A DNA stretch of 64,000 bases. Source: Pseudomonas guariconensis (GTDB lineage: Bacteria > Pseudomonadota > Gammaproteobacteria > Pseudomonadales > Pseudomonadaceae). Every line of letters starts with the position of its first letter. Position 1 is the first letter of the stretch. Below, piece after piece: positions 57,149 through 64,000 of this stretch. The DNA is taken from contig NZ_FMYX01000017.1 of the NCBI RefSeq assembly GCF_900102675.1, positions 34,803 through 98,802 on the forward strand. Reading direction: 5' to 3'. A model generated the notes under the pieces. It searched no databases. It was not told the DNA's origin and saw nothing but the letters and a program-made list of their open reading frames with translations. The position numbers and the translations under genes are program-made.

Positions 57149-58462
57149 ATGCTCAAATGGTGCTCGCGTTCGATCTTCCTCCAAGTCGTGCTAGGCCTCG
57201 CCCTTGGCATCGCTTGTGGCCTCAGCTTCCCCGAAGTGTCCCTGCAGCTAAAACCCTTGGGTGACGGCTTCATCAAACTGATCAAGATGCTCATCGGTCT
57301 GATCGTCTTCTGCGTGGTGGTCAGCGGCATCTCCGGCGCGGGCGATCTCAAGAAGGTCGGGCGCATTGGCTTGAAGTCAGTGATCTACTTCGAAGTGCTC
57401 ACCACCATCGCCTTGGTGATCGGGTTGGTGTTCGCCTTCACCAGCGGTATCGGCAGCGGCGCCAACATCCATCTTGAACAGTTGTCCAGCGCCGACGCCG
57501 CCAGCCTGGCCGAACGCAGCCAGCACATCCACGGCGCCACGGCCTTCTTCATGGATTTGATCCCGACCTCGGTGATCGGCGCCTTCGCGGACAACAACAT
57601 CCTTCAAGTCTTGCTGTTCTCGGTACTGTTCGGCAGCGCACTGAATCTGGTGGGCGAATCCGCCTCCGGCATATCGCGGCTGATCAACGAACTCAGCCAT
57701 GTGGTGTTCCGCATCATGGGCATGATCGTGCGCCTGGCACCGCTGGGCGTGTTCGGCGCCATCGCCTTCACCACCAGCAAGTACGGTCTGGAGTCGCTGC
57801 AGCACTTGGGCGGCTTGGTCGCGCTGTTCTACCTCACCTGTGCGGGCTTCGTGCTGATCATCCTCGGCACCGTAATGCGCCTGTCGGGCCTGAAGCTGCT
57901 GCCGTTCATCAAATACCTGCGTGAAGAGCTGACCATCGTGCTGGGCACCGCCTCCTCCGACGCCGTGCTGCCGCAGATCATGCGCAAGCTCGAACACTTG
58001 GGTATCGGCAGCTCCACTGTGGGTCTGGTGATCCCTACCGGGTATTCCTTCAACCTCGATGGTTTTTCCATCTACCTGACCCTGGCAATCGTGTTCATCG
58101 CCAACGCCACGGGCACGCCGCTGGCCATGACCGACCTGCTGACCATTCTGCTGGTATCGCTGGTGACGTCAAAAGGCGCACACGGCATCCCAGGCTCAGC
58201 CTTGGTGATCCTCGCAGCCACCCTCACCGCGGTACCGGCCATTCCTGTGGTGGGCTTGGTGCTGGTGCTGGCGGTGGACTGGTTCATGGGCATTGGCCGG
58301 GCATTGACCAACCTGATCGGCAACTGCGTCGCTACCGTGGCCATCGCCCGCTGGGAGCGAGACATCGACCTGGAGCGTGCCAACAACGTGCTGGCCGGTA
58401 AGCCGGGCTTCGCCCCGACCCCGCGCAAGCAACCCCCTCATGCACACCAGCAGGAATTTTGA
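57149..58462 (+). CDS. Dicarboxylate/amino acid:cation symporter (DctA family)
   Basis: A 437-residue transporter of the DAACS family with eight transmembrane helices and two re-entrant hairpins. Diagnostic segments are LIPTSVIGAFADNNILQVLLFSVLFG, LGTASSDAVLPQIMRKLEHLG (Ser-rich hairpin 1), PTGYSFNLDGFSIYL (NLDG near the ion sites) and VTSKGAHGIPGSALVILAATL (hairpin 2). These match DctA (C4-dicarboxylate uptake) better than GltP; DctA normally has AG(V)TG where this has HGIPG, so substrate range may differ. Followed by two GntR regulators. Confidence 0.88.
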   Translation: MLKWCSRSIFLQVVLGLALGIACGLSFPEVSLQLKPLGDGFIKLIKMLIGLIVFCVVVSGISGAGDLKKVGRIGLKSVIYFEVLTTIALVIGLVFAFTSGIGSGANIHLEQLSSADAASLAERSQHIHGATAFFMDLIPTSVIGAFADNNILQVLLFSVLFGSALNLVGESASGISRLINELSHVVFRIMGMIVRLAPLGVFGAIAFTTSKYGLESLQHLGGLVALFYLTCAGFVLIILGTVMRLSGLKLLPFIKYLREELTIVLGTASSDAVLPQIMRKLEHLGIGSSTVGLVIPTGYSFNLDGFSIYLTLAIVFIANATGTPLAMTDLLTILLVSLVTSKGAHGIPGSALVILAATLTAVPAIPVVGLVLVLAVDWFMGIGRALTNLIGNCVATVAIARWERDIDLERANNVLAGKPGFAPTPRKQPPHAHQQEF

Positions 58463-58524
58463 AAACCGCAGCGGCCGGCACTGAGCCGGCCGCCAGGAGA
58501 CATGATGCAACTAGGGAGCGAACC

Positions 58525-59229
58525 GTGATCAGCTCATCAACCGTCGTCAACTCAGTGGTGGAGAAACTCCGCCAGGCCCTGGCCAGCGGTCAGTGGCGCA
58601 CTGGCGAAATGTTACCCGGCCAGCGCGAGCTGGCCGAACAGCTGGGCATCAGCCGTCCCAGCCTGCGCGAAGCCGTGACTGTGCTGGAAACCCTTGGCCT
58701 GGTGCGCTCGATGCCAGGCAAAGGCGTGCTGGTACTCGATGCCGAGGCCGCCGGGCAAGAGCCGGCCAGCGATACCGTGGCAGCCGCAAGCCTGGCCGAT
58801 GTGCTGGAGCTGCGCTACACCCTCGAGCCGTTCATCGTCGGTCTGGTCGCCCAGTCAGCCAACAGCCAGGACATCGGCCAACTGCGCCTGACCCTGATGG
58901 ATATGCGCGAGGCATTGGAAGCCGGCGACAGCGAAGCCGGTGTCAACGCCTACATCGCCTTCCACGAGGCGTTGTTCGGCCTGACTACCAACCCGATCTT
59001 CCAGAGCGTGGTGCAGCAGACCGGCAATGCGCTCAAGCAGAGCACAGAAATGCTGCGCAACTCTCCGGAGCACCTGGCCGCACGACTGACTGAAAATGAA
59101 GCGGTGGTACGCGCCATCCGTGACAAGAACAGCGCCCAGGCCAGTGCCCAGATGCGCCGGCATATCCTCGAAGAAGGCCAGCGCATGGGCATCGAGCTGA
59201 ACATTCCCGACGAACACCCGGGTCAATGA
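58525..59229 (+). CDS. FadR-family GntR transcriptional regulator
   Basis: A 234-residue regulator from a GTG at 58525, which has GGGAG 7 bases upstream; the open frame from 58459 overlaps the carrier gene. The winged helix (about 5-75: SVVEKLRQALASGQWRTGEMLPGQRELAEQLGISRPSLREAVTVLETLGLV) is followed by an FCD ligand-binding domain (about 95-215: LRYTLEPFIVGLVA, AYIAFHEALFGL, RRHILEEGQRMGI) with metal-type His residues. It probably represses the upstream symporter gene in response to its substrate. Confidence 0.9.
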   Translation: MISSSTVVNSVVEKLRQALASGQWRTGEMLPGQRELAEQLGISRPSLREAVTVLETLGLVRSMPGKGVLVLDAEAAGQEPASDTVAAASLADVLELRYTLEPFIVGLVAQSANSQDIGQLRLTLMDMREALEAGDSEAGVNAYIAFHEALFGLTTNPIFQSVVQQTGNALKQSTEMLRNSPEHLAARLTENEAVVRAIRDKNSAQASAQMRRHILEEGQRMGIELNIPDEHPGQ

Positions 59230-59243
59230 CCCAAGGAGCGACC

Positions 59244-59933
59244 ATGACTGCCTGCGCCCACGCCGCCCCTCGCCTGCCAGCCCTGCTCGCCAACGGAGAA
59301 ACCCGTCTTTCGGCCGAGCAGATCTATCCACGTCTGTTCGATGCCATCCTCGAGCAGCGCCTGCCGCCCGGCAGCGCCCTCCCCGAGCAGGCACTGGGCA
59401 ATGCCTTCGGCGTTAGCCGCACGGTGATCCGCCGGGTGCTCGGGCGCCTGTCCGACCAGCAGGTGGTGGTGCAGCGCCCCAGCCATACCGCCCACCTGGC
59501 CACCCCCGATCCCCAGCAGGCGCGCCAGGTCCTCAGCGCCCGGCGTCTGGCCGAAACCACGCTGATCAGCCTGGCCACCCAACGCGCCCGGCCCACGCAG
59601 ATCCGCCAATTACGTCAACTGGTCGAGCGCGAGCGCCTGCACCATGAACGCGGCGAGCGCTGCACGGCGATCCGCCTGGGCGGCGAATTCCACCTCAAGC
59701 TTGCGCAAATGGCCGCCAACGCACCGCTGGCGCGCTTTCTCAACGGCCTGGTGCCCATGACCTCGCTGATCATCGCCCGCTATGAGTCGCCCTGCTGCGA
59801 GCACTGCGCCTGGCAGGAGCACGCCGCGATCATCGATGCCGTGGAAAACGGCGATATCGATGCCGCCCTGGCCCTGATGAATGAACACCTGGACCATCTG
59901 GAAGCCAAGCTTGACCTGGGCGCCCCAACCTGA
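59244..59933 (+). CDS. Second GntR/FCD transcriptional regulator
   Basis: A 229-residue GntR protein. The winged helix (about 25-95: EQIYPRLFDAILEQRLPPGSALPEQALGNAFGVSRTVIRRVLGRLSDQQVV) is followed by an FCD domain (about 105-220: RRLAETTLISLATQ, IRLGGEFHLKLAQMA, WQEHAAIIDAVENGDIDAALALMNEHLDHLE). The ATG at 59244 has AAGGAG 6 bases upstream and lies 14 bases after the previous stop, so it is co-transcribed with the first regulator. Two different FCD-GntR regulators in one unit suggest control of two linked pathways, or a catabolic locus otherwise elsewhere. Confidence 0.9.
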   Translation: MTACAHAAPRLPALLANGETRLSAEQIYPRLFDAILEQRLPPGSALPEQALGNAFGVSRTVIRRVLGRLSDQQVVVQRPSHTAHLATPDPQQARQVLSARRLAETTLISLATQRARPTQIRQLRQLVERERLHHERGERCTAIRLGGEFHLKLAQMAANAPLARFLNGLVPMTSLIIARYESPCCEHCAWQEHAAIIDAVENGDIDAALALMNEHLDHLEAKLDLGAPT

Positions 59934-59982
59934 CACCAGCCCTTCTTCTCCCGGCCGCTCGTACAGCGCGAGTGGCGATCGC

Positions 59983-60053
59983 TGTGGGAGCGGGCTCACC
60001 CGCGGATGCGGTAGAGGCCGCCTCGCGGGTAGACCCGCTCCCATCATTGCAGG
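59983..60053. repeat. Inverted pair of Pseudomonas REP elements
   Basis: GTGGGAGCGGGCTCACCCGCG (broken here only by position: 59984-60004) faces its near complement CGCGGGTAGACCCGCTCCCA (60024-60043) across a short spacer. The element matches the palindromic REP type abundant in P. putida intergenic regions. It lies in the 208-bp gap after the second GntR gene and may stabilise or end that mRNA. Confidence 0.75.
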
Positions 60054-60141
60054 GCTGCACGATGGACTGCACAGCGGCCCCTGGTTGCCCCTGCCTATAC
60101 TTCGGTAACAAACCCGCCTTTGCCCCAGGAAGGCCAGCCGC

Positions 60142-61206
60142 GTGAACACGCGTACCCTGCTCCTGCTGTCGTGCCTACTGCTGACCTTCGCCGGGTGCGC
60201 GGTCAAGCGCCCCCCTGCCCCGCCCCCGCCTGTGACCATGACGCCGGCCCTGTGGCAACGGATCGACCAGGAATTGATCGAAGCCTCGGTGGCCGCTACC
60301 GGCTCGGCCAATGACTATGCAAGGCGTTCGATGCGGGTCTGGAAAGACCAAGTGCAACGACGCACCGAAAGCGATTTCATCCCTTGGTTCACCGGCTACT
60401 GGACGCAGCAATGGCTGACGCTCAAAGTCGCCTGGTACAAGATGAACAGCGGCAATGGTGCCGAGCCGCCCGAACGGCGCCTGGCGATGTACCTGCAGGA
60501 GCAATACCACAAGCGGGTGATAGAACCGGTCGCCGAACAGATCAACCCCGAGGGGATCCGCGACCGCGCCAGCGAGTTGTACCTGCAGCTGTTCGGCCAG
60601 CAACTGCCGACCATCATCCAGCGCTACAACGCGCCGCCCGACCAGGTCAGCCAGCGGCTCAACCGCATCAAGATCATCGCCCTGGGACCACCGGCTGCCC
60701 GCGATGCCACCCTCTATCAACTGCTCAGGACCCAATCCTTGGCTCAGCAACCTGCCTGGCAGGCGCTGCGCCAGCACTTGCACCAACAAGCGGCCAAAGC
60801 GCCTGGGCAAACCGAGGCCGGGTTGTCTTCGGTGGCCAACCGGGCCAGCGAGAAACTCGGCGCCACCCTGGCGCCACGAGGTATCGCCAGTGCCGTCGCC
60901 GCGGCCGTGGGCAAGGCTGCCGGGACCTTGATTTCCCTGGCGGCGGCCGGCTACGGCATGGTCACCCACGACCAGGAACACCCGCAGATGGTCGAACAAC
61001 TGCGGGTGATATTGAATGTGGCGCTGAACGAGGAATGGCACGATTTGATGGAGAATCGCCAGAGTGGTGCGATGTCGGGCGTGTACTACCTGTCCGGCCA
61101 AGTCGAGGACAGCCTGCTGGCCAGCGCCCCGAAGCCGCAAGAACAACAACTGCAGCAAGCGCCGGTGCAAGAGCAGGAGCCCCTGCTGATTCGATTGCCG
61201 CCCTGA
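60142..61206 (+). CDS. Lipoprotein of unknown function
   Basis: A 354-residue protein from a GTG. The signal peptide TRTLLLLSCLLLTFAGC gives lipidated Cys19, followed by a Pro-rich linker (KRPPAPPPP). The mature part is helical and acidic/basic mixed (LWQRIDQELIEASVAATGSAND, WFTGYWTQQWLTLKVAWYKM), with a Gly/Ala-rich hydrophobic stretch at about 250-280 (GIASAVAAAVGKAAGTLISLAAAGYGM), possibly membrane-interacting, and a Gln-rich tail. No family recognised. Confidence 0.85.
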   Translation: MNTRTLLLLSCLLLTFAGCAVKRPPAPPPPVTMTPALWQRIDQELIEASVAATGSANDYARRSMRVWKDQVQRRTESDFIPWFTGYWTQQWLTLKVAWYKMNSGNGAEPPERRLAMYLQEQYHKRVIEPVAEQINPEGIRDRASELYLQLFGQQLPTIIQRYNAPPDQVSQRLNRIKIIALGPPAARDATLYQLLRTQSLAQQPAWQALRQHLHQQAAKAPGQTEAGLSSVANRASEKLGATLAPRGIASAVAAAVGKAAGTLISLAAAGYGMVTHDQEHPQMVEQLRVILNVALNEEWHDLMENRQSGAMSGVYYLSGQVEDSLLASAPKPQEQQLQQAPVQEQEPLLIRLPP

Positions 61207-61219
61207 CGCAATCGCTCGC

Positions 61220-61648
61220 TCAAGCAGTCGCCATCGCCGAGGTCGGTAACCCGAATACCCGATCGAAGGCCCAGTTGTAGGCAAAGGTGTAGCACGGAAT
61301 GAGGATGATGAAGGCCAGGTCCACCAAGAAGGCCTCGAGCAAAGTCATGTCCAGCCACCAAGCGATGAGCGGGATCAGGTACACGATCAGCGTCAACTGG
61401 AAACCGACGGCATGGGCGATGCGCCGTGCCACACTGCGGCCGCGTTTGGCCTGGCGGCTTTCCCACCACTCGAACAGGGTATTGAAAATCAGGTTCCAGA
61501 TCATCGCGATGGTGGTGATCATCACCGCCAACGGCCCGGTGTGGCTGGCCTGGGTACCGGAAAGGTACGCCAGCCCCAGGGTTGACATGCACAGGCCGAT
61601 CAGTTCATAGAAGGTCACATAGACCAGTTTTCGTTTGAATCCTTGCAC
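61220..61648 (-). CDS. PACE family efflux transporter
   Basis: A 142-residue membrane protein with four helices arranged as two tandem 'bacterial transmembrane pair' domains: RKLVYVTFYELIGLCMSTLGLAYL with IWNLIFNTLFEWWESR, and RIAHAVGFQLTLIVYLIPLIAWWL with FIILIPCYTFAYNWAFDRVF. The conserved Glu in YELIG, Asn in WNLIFN and Trp-rich helix 2 match AceI-like PACE transporters, which export chlorhexidine, acriflavine and short diamines. It is divergent from a LysR regulator, the usual arrangement. Confidence 0.92.
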   Translation of the reverse strand: MQGFKRKLVYVTFYELIGLCMSTLGLAYLSGTQASHTGPLAVMITTIAMIWNLIFNTLFEWWESRQAKRGRSVARRIAHAVGFQLTLIVYLIPLIAWWLDMTLLEAFLVDLAFIILIPCYTFAYNWAFDRVFGLPTSAMATA

Positions 61649-61700
61649 GGTTTTCTACCCCTGGTGAATCACGAAGTGGCCAAAGGATGAATCAATCGAC

Positions 61701-61735
61701 TTGACAGTAAAAGTCGGCAGCTTTCAGATTTACTG
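61701..61735. promoter_or_regulatory. Palindrome in the PACE-lysR intergenic region
   Basis: CAGTAAA (61705-61711) and TTTACTG (61729-61735) form an inverted repeat spaced by 17 bases in the 101-bp divergent region, with TTGACA at 61701-61706. It is a candidate binding site of the adjacent LysR protein. It lies just 15 bases before the LysR start, so autoregulation is likely. Confidence 0.45.
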
Positions 61736-61749
61736 ACAGGAGGCTGCCT

Positions 61750-62628
61750 ATGAATTTTTCCAGCGACAACATCCAGCTGTTTCTCGCCGTGCTCGATCGC
61801 GGCTCCTTCTCGGCCGCCGCCCGAGCTTTGCAGCGCGTCCCATCGGCGGTGAGCATGGCCATCGGCAATCTTGAGGCGGAGCTGGGCTACCCCTTGTTCG
61901 AGCGGGGTGCCCGCGAAGCACGTCCCACCGCGCAGGCCCGTGCCCTGGAGCCCCATGCGCGGTTGATCGCCGAGCAGTTGGGGTTGTTGCAAGCCCATGC
62001 GCTGGAATTGTCCCAAGGGCTGGAAAGCCGCCTGGCCATCGCCGTGGTGCCGAACATCGACCAGCGCCGATTGCTCACCGCCATCGCCACCTTGAGCGAG
62101 CGCTATCCCCTGCTGGACATCGAACTGCTTGCCGCTCCCCAAGAAGAAGCGTTGCACCTGCTCGATAGCGGCCGGGTCAGCCTGTGCATGGCCTTCGCCG
62201 GATTGCAGGTCGACCCTCGCCGCAGCTTCCAGCACGTTGCGGTGGAGCCTTTGGTCGCCTCCTTGGCCCCGCACCATCCGGCGTTGCGCAGTGGGCGCAT
62301 CCACAATCTGGAGGACCTGTTCGATGTGCGCCAGATATTGGTGTGCAGCCGCGATCTGCCGTTGTCCGACCCGCGCTCGCTGATCAGTGCAACCCATTGG
62401 CGCTGTAACAGCCTCGACCTGGCCATGCAGATCGTCGAAGCCGGCCTTGGCTGGGGGGACTTTCCATTGGCCCGCGCCGCCCCGCTGTTCGCAGCCGGCC
62501 GGTTGGTGCGCCTGGATTTTCGCAACACCCAGAACGCCCTGGAACTGCCAGTGCGGGTGTTCTGGCTCAAGCAACAGCCCCTAGGCCAGGCGGCGCGCAT
62601 TCTGGTGGAGCTTTTGGCGACACGCTGA
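61750..62628 (+). CDS. LysR family transcriptional regulator
   Basis: A 292-residue LysR protein. The N-terminal helix-turn-helix (FSSDNIQLFLAVLDRGSFSAAARALQRVPSAVSMAIGNLEAELGYPLFER) is followed by a type 2 periplasmic-binding-like effector domain (about 90-290). GGAGG precedes the ATG. It is divergent from the PACE efflux gene, which it probably activates in response to a pump substrate. Confidence 0.93.
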   Translation: MNFSSDNIQLFLAVLDRGSFSAAARALQRVPSAVSMAIGNLEAELGYPLFERGAREARPTAQARALEPHARLIAEQLGLLQAHALELSQGLESRLAIAVVPNIDQRRLLTAIATLSERYPLLDIELLAAPQEEALHLLDSGRVSLCMAFAGLQVDPRRSFQHVAVEPLVASLAPHHPALRSGRIHNLEDLFDVRQILVCSRDLPLSDPRSLISATHWRCNSLDLAMQIVEAGLGWGDFPLARAAPLFAAGRLVRLDFRNTQNALELPVRVFWLKQQPLGQAARILVELLATR

Positions 62629-62776
62629 GTGCGGCCATGTTCTGCGCGATTCGTCGGCTCTACGACGTATGGTTCATCAATTTTTGTAGGAACCGGCCGA
62701 TACCGAGGTGACAGGTACCGCCCATCGCGCCAAAAGCGTGCGGCGTCCTCCCTTCATTGGTCCAAGGTCTCGAAAC

Positions 62777-64000
62777 ATGAACCTGAAATTCCGCCACAAG
62801 ATCCTGCTCAGCGCCTGCGCCGTGGTCGTCCTGGCATTTGCCCTGTTCACCCTCTACAACGACTACCTGCAACGCAACATCATCCGCCAGAACATCGAGT
62901 CGTCTGTTCGCCAGGCCGGCGCGCAGACTGCCAGCAGCGTGCAGAACTGGATGTCCGGACGCATCCTGGTACTTGAGAACCTCGCCCAGGACATCGCCCA
63001 GCAGGGCGCCGGCGAAACACTGCCCGGCCTGGTCGACCAGCCTTCCTACACCAATAACTTCCAGTTCACCTACTTCGGTCAGAACAATGGCGTGTTCACC
63101 CAGCGTCCGGACGCCAAGATGCCCGACGGCTACGACCCGCGCCAACGGCCTTGGTATAGCGCCGCGGTGGCCGCCAACCAGACCATGCTGACCCCGCCCT
63201 ACCAGGCGTCCGTCGGTGGTCTGGTGGTCACCATCGCGATGCCGGTCAAGGCCAAGAGCACCGGCGAGCTGCTGGGTGTGGTCGGCGGTGACCTGAGCCT
63301 CAACACCCTGGTGGACATCATCAACGCCGTGGACTTCGGCGGCATCGGCCACGCCTTCCTCGCCGATCGCAACGGCCAGGTCATCGTCAGCCCCGACAAG
63401 GACCAGTTGATGAAGAACCTCAAGGACATCTACCCCGATGCCGCCTTGAAGGTCGAGCCAGGCATGCAGGACGTCACCCTCAACGGCCAGGATCGGATCA
63501 TCTCCTTCGCTCCGGTCGAAGGCCTGCCTTCGGCGCAGTGGTACATCGGTCTGTCCATCGACAAAGACAAAGCCTACGCCGCACTGAGCCAGTTCCGTAC
63601 CTCGGCGATCATCGCCATGCTCATCGCCGTGGCTGCCATCGCCGGCCTGCTGGGCCTGCTCATCCCGGTGCTGATGCGTCCGCTGACCACCATGGGCCGC
63701 GCCATGCAGGACATCGCCGAAGGCGAAGGCGACCTGACCCGCCGCCTGGCGGTGCAGCACAAGGACGAGTTCGGCGAGCTGGCCACGTCGTTCAACCGCT
63801 TCGTCGAGCGCATCCACGCCTCGATCAGCGAGGTGTCCTCGGCCACCCGCCTGGTGCATGACCTGTCGGAGAAGGTGGTTCACGCCTCCAATGCTTCGAT
63901 CATCGGCTCCGAGGAGCAGAGCATGCGCACCAACAGCGTCGCCGCGGCGATCAACCAGCTGGGCGCAGCCACCCAGGAAATCGCCCGCAATGCCGCCGAC
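62777..64000 (+). CDS. Chemoreceptor with dCache_1 domain (cut by window end)
   Basis: The first 408 codons of a methyl-accepting chemotaxis protein. TM1 is at about 9-28, a dCache_1 periplasmic domain at about 35-270, TM2 at about 275-300, HAMP at about 300-355, and the signalling domain begins after 355. The membrane-distal pocket carries the amino-acid-receptor signature Y119, R124, W126, Y127 (YDPRQRPWY), Y142 and D172, as in PctA/McpG-type receptors, but the position two residues after Y142 is Ala144 where an Asp is common. Reading continues beyond 64000. Confidence 0.93.
   Translation, partial: MNLKFRHKILLSACAVVVLAFALFTLYNDYLQRNIIRQNIESSVRQAGAQTASSVQNWMSGRILVLENLAQDIAQQGAGETLPGLVDQPSYTNNFQFTYFGQNNGVFTQRPDAKMPDGYDPRQRPWYSAAVAANQTMLTPPYQASVGGLVVTIAMPVKAKSTGELLGVVGGDLSLNTLVDIINAVDFGGIGHAFLADRNGQVIVSPDKDQLMKNLKDIYPDAALKVEPGMQDVTLNGQDRIISFAPVEGLPSAQWYIGLSIDKDKAYAALSQFRTSAIIAMLIAVAAIAGLLGLLIPVLMRPLTTMGRAMQDIAEGEGDLTRRLAVQHKDEFGELATSFNRFVERIHASISEVSSATRLVHDLSEKVVHASNASIIGSEEQSMRTNSVAAAINQLGAATQEIARNAAD

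Overview
The window reads as a chromosomal segment of a fluorescent pseudomonad, most likely of the Pseudomonas putida group. Gene order at the left end (oprI, L,D-transpeptidase, tesA, YbbA/YbbP-type ABC pair, greB, MltF2-like lyase, chemoreceptor) follows the oprI-to-PA2867 region of P. aeruginosa as I remember it. The core genes are GC-rich, use Pseudomonas codon preferences, and there is a palindromic REP pair. I could not run any database search; family names come from motif recognition.

Layout. (1) 0.35-15.4 kb: envelope and housekeeping genes, including oprI, a YkuD L,D-transpeptidase, tesA divergent from an ABC exporter, greB, DoxX, MltF2-like, tatD, a chemoreceptor, an Mpo1-like protein, a thioesterase, a CHAD protein, a small lipoprotein and an RssA-like patatin. 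(2) 15.5-24.5 kb: the protein-quality-control block on the minus strand, tig-clpP-clpX-lon-hupB-ppiD, with a sigma-70 promoter before hupB and a heat-shock-type promoter before lon. (3) 24.7-50.55 kb: a lambdoid prophage of about 25.9 kb in the 3' end of tRNA-Leu(UAG), bounded by a 57-bp perfect direct repeat. (4) 50.5-50.84 kb: tRNA-Arg, tRNA-His and tRNA-Leu on the minus strand. (5) 51.1-64 kb: folD, a 1596-residue leucine-rich-repeat protein with an NEL-type E3 ubiquitin-ligase signature, a DctA-family carrier with two GntR regulators, a lipoprotein, a PACE efflux gene divergent from a LysR regulator, and a chemoreceptor cut by the window end.

The prophage is the most informative region. 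Its control region is intact: a LexA/CI-like repressor, a divergent Cro-like gene, and six matching 17-bp operator candidates split 3 + 3 between the cI/cro region (39.92-39.98 kb) and a second region 5 kb away (44.87-45.00 kb). The second region holds a rightward promoter, a lambda-like boxA, and a LexA box in front of a DUF1654 gene. The lytic module carries at least two, probably four, deletion joints: ninB fused out of frame to terS, terL fused out of frame to the tape-measure gene (so all head genes and the tail tube are gone), and 5'- or 3'-truncated reverse transcriptase and HNH genes. It should not make virions. Tail-tip genes, endolysin, nested Rz/Rz1 spanins, O/P replication genes with iteron-like repeats, integrase and repressor remain.

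Genes that look preserved as lysogenic cargo are a DUF6978-DUF1828 pair directly downstream of cI (the position rexAB holds in lambda), a GAF-GGDEF diguanylate cyclase with an intact active site and I-site, a lipoprotein and a cysteine-rich exported protein. The DUF6978-DUF1828 pair is my first candidate for an undescribed system, and the LRR-NEL protein outside the prophage is the second.
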